64,000 nucleotides of DNA from positions 2,927,501-2,991,500 of the forward strand of contig JAQIJC010000001.1 in the NCBI GenBank assembly GCA_036946405.1, in the 5' to 3' direction. The stretch comes from Sphingomonas phyllosphaerae (GTDB lineage Bacteria > Pseudomonadota > Alphaproteobacteria > Sphingomonadales > Sphingomonadaceae). A model generated the notes under the pieces. The model was not told the origin of the DNA. It saw only the letters and a list, made by a program, of their open reading frames with translations, and made no database searches. Below are positions 60,889-64,000 of this stretch, in pieces. A program made the position numbers and the translations under genes. Position 1 is the stretch's first letter, and every line of letters starts with the position of its first letter.

Positions 60889-61632
60889 TCAACCGCGATG
60901 CGCCGCCAGGAGGAACTCGACATTGCCCTCCGGCCCGGTGATCGGGCTTTCGGCCACGCCCTCGACCCGCCAGCCGCGGTCGGCGAACCACGCGGCAACC
61001 TCGCCGCAAACCCGCGCGTGGATCGCGGGATCGCGGACCACCCCGCCCTTCCCGACCTCGCCCCGCCCGGCTTCGAATTGCGGTTTGACCAGCACCAGCG
61101 CGCGCGCGGCCTCGCGGACGAAGCCGAGCGGCACCTCCAGCACCTTGGCCAGGCCGATGAAGCTGGCGTCGCAGACGACCAGATCGACGGGCTCGGGAAT
61201 ATGCGCGGCAGTGAGGACGCGCGCGCTGGTCTGTTCGTGGACGATCACCCGTTCGTCCTGGCGCAGCTTCCATGCGAGCTGGTTGGTGCCGCTGTCGACG
61301 GCGTAGACGCGCGCCGCGCCGCGCGTGAGCAGCACGTCGGTAAAGCCGCCGGTCGACGAACCGACGTCGATCGCCACGGCGTCGGCGACGTCCCAGCCGA
61401 AGTGATCGAGCCCGTGCGCCAACTTGATCCCACCACGCGACACCCACGGATGGTCGCGCCCGCGAACATCCAGCAGGGTATCGACGGCGACCGGCTGCCC
61501 CGGCTTCTCGATCTTGCGCTCACCCGCGAAGACGAGCCCCGCCATCACCAAAGCCTGCGCGCGGGTGCGCGACTCGGCGAGCCCGCGATCCACCAGCAAC
61601 TGGTCGACCCGCTGTTTGGTTGGCGCTGACAT
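60889..61632 (-). CDS. tlyA: TlyA family RNA 2'-O-methyltransferase
   Basis: 247 residues from the ATG at 61632 (MSAPTKQRVDQLLVDRGLAE). The S4 RNA-binding domain spans about residues 6-60 (SRTRAQALVMAGLVFAGE). The FtsJ-like Rossmann domain has AVAIDVGSSTGGFTDVLLTR as the SAM motif, DLVVCDASFIGLAKVL, and LVKPQFEAGRGEVGKGGVVR near the end with the catalytic Lys. TlyA methylates ribosomal RNA (16S and 23S in mycobacteria; 23S in the shorter type); which site applies here is unknown. It heads a minus-strand run with tspO, ubiK, ybjN and proC. Confidence 0.94.
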   Translation of the reverse strand: MSAPTKQRVDQLLVDRGLAESRTRAQALVMAGLVFAGERKIEKPGQPVAVDTLLDVRGRDHPWVSRGGIKLAHGLDHFGWDVADAVAIDVGSSTGGFTDVLLTRGAARVYAVDSGTNQLAWKLRQDERVIVHEQTSARVLTAAHIPEPVDLVVCDASFIGLAKVLEVPLGFVREAARALVLVKPQFEAGRGEVGKGGVVRDPAIHARVCGEVAAWFADRGWRVEGVAESPITGPEGNVEFLLAAHRG

Positions 61633-61756
61633 GGCCGCCGCTATCGCGCGCACGACGCGCCACCGCAAGCGGCGACAACGCCTCGTCGCCCCCACCGCTC
61701 ATCCCGTGCGATTTGCTGCGCTGCACGATTGCCCATCGATCTAATAGGGATTACCT

Positions 61757-61819
61757 GTGCAATCGAGGCCGCGGCGCGCCCGACCCCTAGACTGAGCCGC
61801 GGCCTCGCCCCGATTGCAC
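61757..61819 (+). promoter_or_regulatory. stable hairpin immediately upstream of the hydrolase ribosome-binding site
   Basis: GTGCAATCG (61757-61765) pairs with CGATTGCAC (61811-61819) and AGGCCGCGGC (61766-61775) with GCCGCGGCCT (61796-61805), leaving a 5-nt bulge (61806-61810) and a 20-nt loop. The 19-bp stem stops five bases before the AGGAGG (61825-61830) of the next gene. It could be a 5'-UTR control element, a mRNA stabiliser, or an upstream terminator. Confidence 0.5.
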
Positions 61820-61836
61820 GCAACAGGAGGTACGTC

Positions 61837-62499
61837 ATGGGACATGCCAACTACGATTTGTCGGTTCAGCCGACCGTGCTGACCGTTCCCGGGCTTGGCG
61901 GATCGGGCCCTGCGCATTGGCAGACGTTGTGGGAGCGCAGTCGCCCGGATACCGCCCGTATCGAACTGGGCATGTGGGATCGTCCGCATCGCAACAGCTG
62001 GGTGACCAAGATCGATCAGGCGGTCGCGTCGGCCCGCGCGCCGGTGATCCTCGTCGGACATAGCCTGGGCTGCGTCGCGATCGCCTGGTGGGCCTCGATG
62101 AGCCCGCAGCCTTATGGCTGGCCCGTCGCCGGCGCACTGCTGATCGCCCCGGCCGACGTCGATCGTGCTGGCGTCGCGAGTGAATTGGCGCCGTTCGCTC
62201 CCGCGCCGAAGCTCGCGCTGCCGTTCCCGTCGATCCTGGTCGCCTCGACCGACGACCCATGGGTTTCGATCGAGCGCGCACACAGCATGGCGGTCGATTG
62301 GGGCAGCCATTTCATCGATTATGGCGCCTATGGTCATATCAACGCCGCCAGCGGTCTGGGACATTGGCCGGAGGGGCTGGAACTGCTCGACCGGGTGATT
62401 GCGGCGGCGGGTGGCCCTCATGGCGAGGTTCGCTCGCCGGGCGATGCACGCGCGATCCTTTCGCGGCGTACGGACGACGATCGCCGCCTCCACGCCTGA
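61837..62499 (+). CDS. RBBP9/YdeN-family alpha/beta hydrolase
   Basis: 220 residues from the ATG at 61837, with AGGAGG six bases upstream (61825-61830). The family entry is TVPGLGGSGPAHWQTLWERS, the nucleophile Ser is in PVILVGHSLGCVAIAWW, and the distal Asp and His appear in ILVASTDDPWVSIERAHSMA and DYGAYGHINAASGLG. RBBP9-like serine hydrolases are small cytoplasmic enzymes of unknown natural substrate. A large hairpin precedes the ribosome-binding site, and a terminator shared with pgk follows. Confidence 0.94.
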   Translation: MGHANYDLSVQPTVLTVPGLGGSGPAHWQTLWERSRPDTARIELGMWDRPHRNSWVTKIDQAVASARAPVILVGHSLGCVAIAWWASMSPQPYGWPVAGALLIAPADVDRAGVASELAPFAPAPKLALPFPSILVASTDDPWVSIERAHSMAVDWGSHFIDYGAYGHINAASGLGHWPEGLELLDRVIAAAGGPHGEVRSPGDARAILSRRTDDDRRLHA

Positions 62500-62529
62500 G
62501 CTACGTCTTGCCGAAACGATGTGTCGAAT

Positions 62530-62560
62530 GCCGTCGCCCCGAACCTGATCCGGGGCGACG
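62530..62560. terminator. bidirectional hairpin terminator
   Basis: CCGTCGCCCCG (62530-62540) and CGGGGCGACGG (62550-62560) form a perfect 11-bp stem with a 9-nt loop, between convergent stops at 62499 (+) and 62571 (-). The sequence is related to the longer inverted repeat at 20103-20186, so it may be a captured dispersed repeat. Confidence 0.8.
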
Positions 62561-62570
62561 GTAAACGGCT

Positions 62571-63761
62571 TTACCGCGCGAGCGCCGCTACGCCCGGCAG
62601 CTCACGGCCTTCCATCCATTCGAGGAACGCGCCACCCGCCGTCGAGACGAAGGTGAAGGAATCGCCTACACCCGCCTGATTAAGCGCGGCGACCGTGTCG
62701 CCGCCGCCCGCAACCGACACCAGCCCGCCTTCCTTGGTCAGCGCTGCCGCGGTGCGGGCCAGCGCCACCGTCGCCGTATCGAACGGCGGCGTCTCGAAGG
62801 CGCCGAGCGGGCCGTTCCACACGAGCGTCCGGCAGTTCTTGAGCACGTCGCCCAGCGACTCGGTCGCCGCCGGACCGATGTCAAGGATCATCTCGTCTGC
62901 GGCAACTTCGTGAACATTGACGGTGCGCGTCGGTGGGTTTGCTTTGAATTCCTTCGCGACGACAACGTCATACGGCAAATGGATCGTGCAGCCCGCTGCC
63001 TCGGCGGCGTCGAAGATTTCGTCGGCGGTGCCGGTCAGCTCGTGCTCGCACAGGCTCTTGCCGACATCCACACCGCGCGCCGCGAGGAAGGTGTTGGCCA
63101 TGCCACCGCCGATGATGAGGTGATCGACGCGCGTGACCAGATGCTTGAGCACCGCCAGCTTGGTCGACACCTTCGCGCCGCCAACCACCGCGGCGACCGG
63201 ATGCTCGGGCTTGCCGAGCGCCTTTTCGAGCGCATCCAGCTCCGCTTCCATCGCACGGCCTGCAAAGGCGGGCAGCTTGTGCGCCAGCCCCTCGGTCGAG
63301 GCATGCGCGCGATGCGCCGCGGAGAAGGCGTCGTTGACGTACAGGTCGCCAAGCGCCGCAAACCGCTCGATCACCGCCGAATCGTTCTTCTCTTCTCCAC
63401 CGAAGAAACGCGTATTCTCCAGCACGCCGATGTCACCCGGCTGGAGCGCCGCGATCGCATCGGCTGCGCCTTCCCAGTCAATGTATCGCACAGGACGGCC
63501 GAGCACCGCCTCATAGGGCTTTACGATCTGCGCCAGCGACAGCTCGGGCGAGGGCACGCCCTTGGGCCGTCCGAAATGCGCCAGCACCAGCACGATCGCA
63601 CCCTTGTCGGCCAGCTCCGCGACCGTCGCCACCGTGGCGCGCAGCCGGGTGTCGTCGCTGACCTGCCCGTCGTGAAGCGGGACGTTCAGATCCTCGCGCA
63701 CCAGCACGCGCTTGCCGGTGACATCGCCGATATCGTCGAGCGTCCGGAACGACTTGGTCAT
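62571..63761 (-). CDS. pgk: phosphoglycerate kinase
   Basis: 396 residues from the ATG at 63761 ([20 protein letters not shown]). The sequence has [20 protein letters not shown] with the substrate-binding RxDxN region, [47 protein letters not shown] and the nucleotide-binding [11 protein letters not shown] and [12 protein letters not shown]. It transfers phosphate between 1,3-bisphosphoglycerate and ADP in glycolysis. The ATG overlaps the stop of the upstream MOSC gene by four bases, so the two are coupled. A terminator follows the gene. Confidence 0.97.
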   Translation of the reverse strand: MTKSFRTLDDIGDVTGKRVLVREDLNVPLHDGQVSDDTRLRATVATVAELADKGAIVLVLAHFGRPKGVPSPELSLAQIVKPYEAVLGRPVRYIDWEGAADAIAALQPGDIGVLENTRFFGGEEKNDSAVIERFAALGDLYVNDAFSAAHRAHASTEGLAHKLPAFAGRAMEAELDALEKALGKPEHPVAAVVGGAKVSTKLAVLKHLVTRVDHLIIGGGMANTFLAARGVDVGKSLCEHELTGTADEIFDAAEAAGCTIHLPYDVVVAKEFKANPPTRTVNVHEVAADEMILDIGPAATESLGDVLKNCRTLVWNGPLGAFETPPFDTATVALARTAAALTKEGGLVSVAGGGDTVAALNQAGVGDSFTFVSTAGGAFLEWMEGRELPGVAALAR

Positions 63762-64000
63762 GCTTCCTCCATCCTGATCTCGTCGCCGACCGCGATCCGG
63801 CCGCCGCTTATCACCATCGCGCACGCGCCGCCGCGCCAGTCGGGCGTCATCGCGGCGCGAAGTCCCTCGGCCAGCGCTTCCATCCGCTCGCACGGATCGC
63901 ATTCGCGCGTGATCTCGAGCACGACCTCCGCACCGATCCGCACGCGCACCCCGGCGGTCTGCGGCAGGTCGAAGCCGTCGACCAGCAGGTTGGCACGCCG
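63758..64000 (-). CDS. MOSC domain-containing protein, C-terminal part (5' end outside window)
   Basis: The minus-strand frame is open to the edge of the window: [20 protein letters not shown], then [20 protein letters not shown] and [20 protein letters not shown]. The conserved Cys in DPCERM (the MOSC sulfur-carrier position) and the final 'G.I.VGDE' strand identify the MOSC fold, related to YiiM and molybdenum cofactor sulfurase tails. The 81 codons seen are the C-terminal half of a normal MOSC domain. The stop overlaps the pgk start (ATGA). The substrate is unknown. Confidence 0.88.
   Translation of the reverse strand, partial: RRANLLVDGFDLPQTAGVRVRIGAEVVLEITRECDPCERMEALAEGLRAAMTPDWRGGACAMVISGGRIAVGDEIRMEEA

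Overview
The window reads as the chromosome of a Sphingomonas-like alphaproteobacterium. It is GC-rich, carries seven TonB-dependent receptor (TBDR) genes, many secreted or periplasmic glycosidases and a FecI/FecR-type surface-signalling operon, and has the dispersed 'CTTCGACAAGCTCAGGACGAACGG'-type palindromes often seen in sphingomonads. No ribosomal or other phylogenetic marker is present, so the assignment is an inference.

Layout. Positions 1-3.5 kb: end of an aldo/keto reductase, an ArsR regulator divergent from an SDR dehydrogenase, and a second SDR divergent from an AraC regulator. 3.7-9.4 kb: a translationally coupled minus-strand operon of ECF sigma factor, FecR anti-sigma, STN-type TBDR and GH53 galactanase. 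10.1-23.6 kb: a LacI regulator divergent from GH31 glycosidase, GPH sugar symporter, a clan GH-A glycosidase with carbohydrate-binding modules, a TBDR and a large multi-module GH43 protein. 23.6-27.1 kb: a decayed epimerase, an ABC-F ATPase with a possible leader peptide, and an FAD monooxygenase. 27.1-29.2 kb: a graveyard of rhamnose/fucose-type catabolic fragments (SDR, lactonase-like amidohydrolase, 3'-truncated rhaT). 29.3-37.2 kb: a TBDR with two paralogous ferritin-like exported proteins, then a GH78 alpha-L-rhamnosidase. 37.5-44.9 kb: two convergent TBDRs and a broken GH27 alpha-galactosidase. 45.1-50.4 kb: a zinc module (TBDR divergent from a COG0523 GTPase, DUF1826 protein and alpha/beta hydrolase, with two Zur-like boxes between). 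50.5-54.4 kb: TBDR plus overlapping methyltransferase, divergent from an AraC regulator. 54.4-56.6 kb: remnants of a PepSY protein and a VirB1/TrbN-like transglycosylase, next to an IS3-family element. 56.7-64 kb: conserved chromosome (tRNA-Gln, ilvE, MarR, proC, ybjN, ubiK, tspO, tlyA, RBBP9-like hydrolase, pgk, MOSC).

The glycosidases (GH53 galactanase, GH43 arabinosidase-like, GH78 rhamnosidase, GH27 alpha-galactosidase, GH31) are together what one expects for side chains of pectic rhamnogalacturonan I or arabinogalactan. TBDRs would import oligosaccharides, periplasmic enzymes trim them, and the GPH/RhaT transporters take up the products. Parts of the system are clearly eroding: rhaT, the lactonase, the SDR and the GH27 gene are truncated or carry stop codons. 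One TBDR and tspO appear frameshifted near their starts; because short homopolymer or AT runs are involved, assembly error must be excluded before these are called mutations.

I found no CRISPR array, rRNA, prophage, or convincing wholly novel system. The most interesting items are the Zur-box zinc module, the TBDR/double ferritin-like operon, the multi-module GH43 protein, the ABC-F leader ORF, the GH27 gene with an amber codon in its Tat signal, and the palindrome inserted at the IS3 frameshift window.
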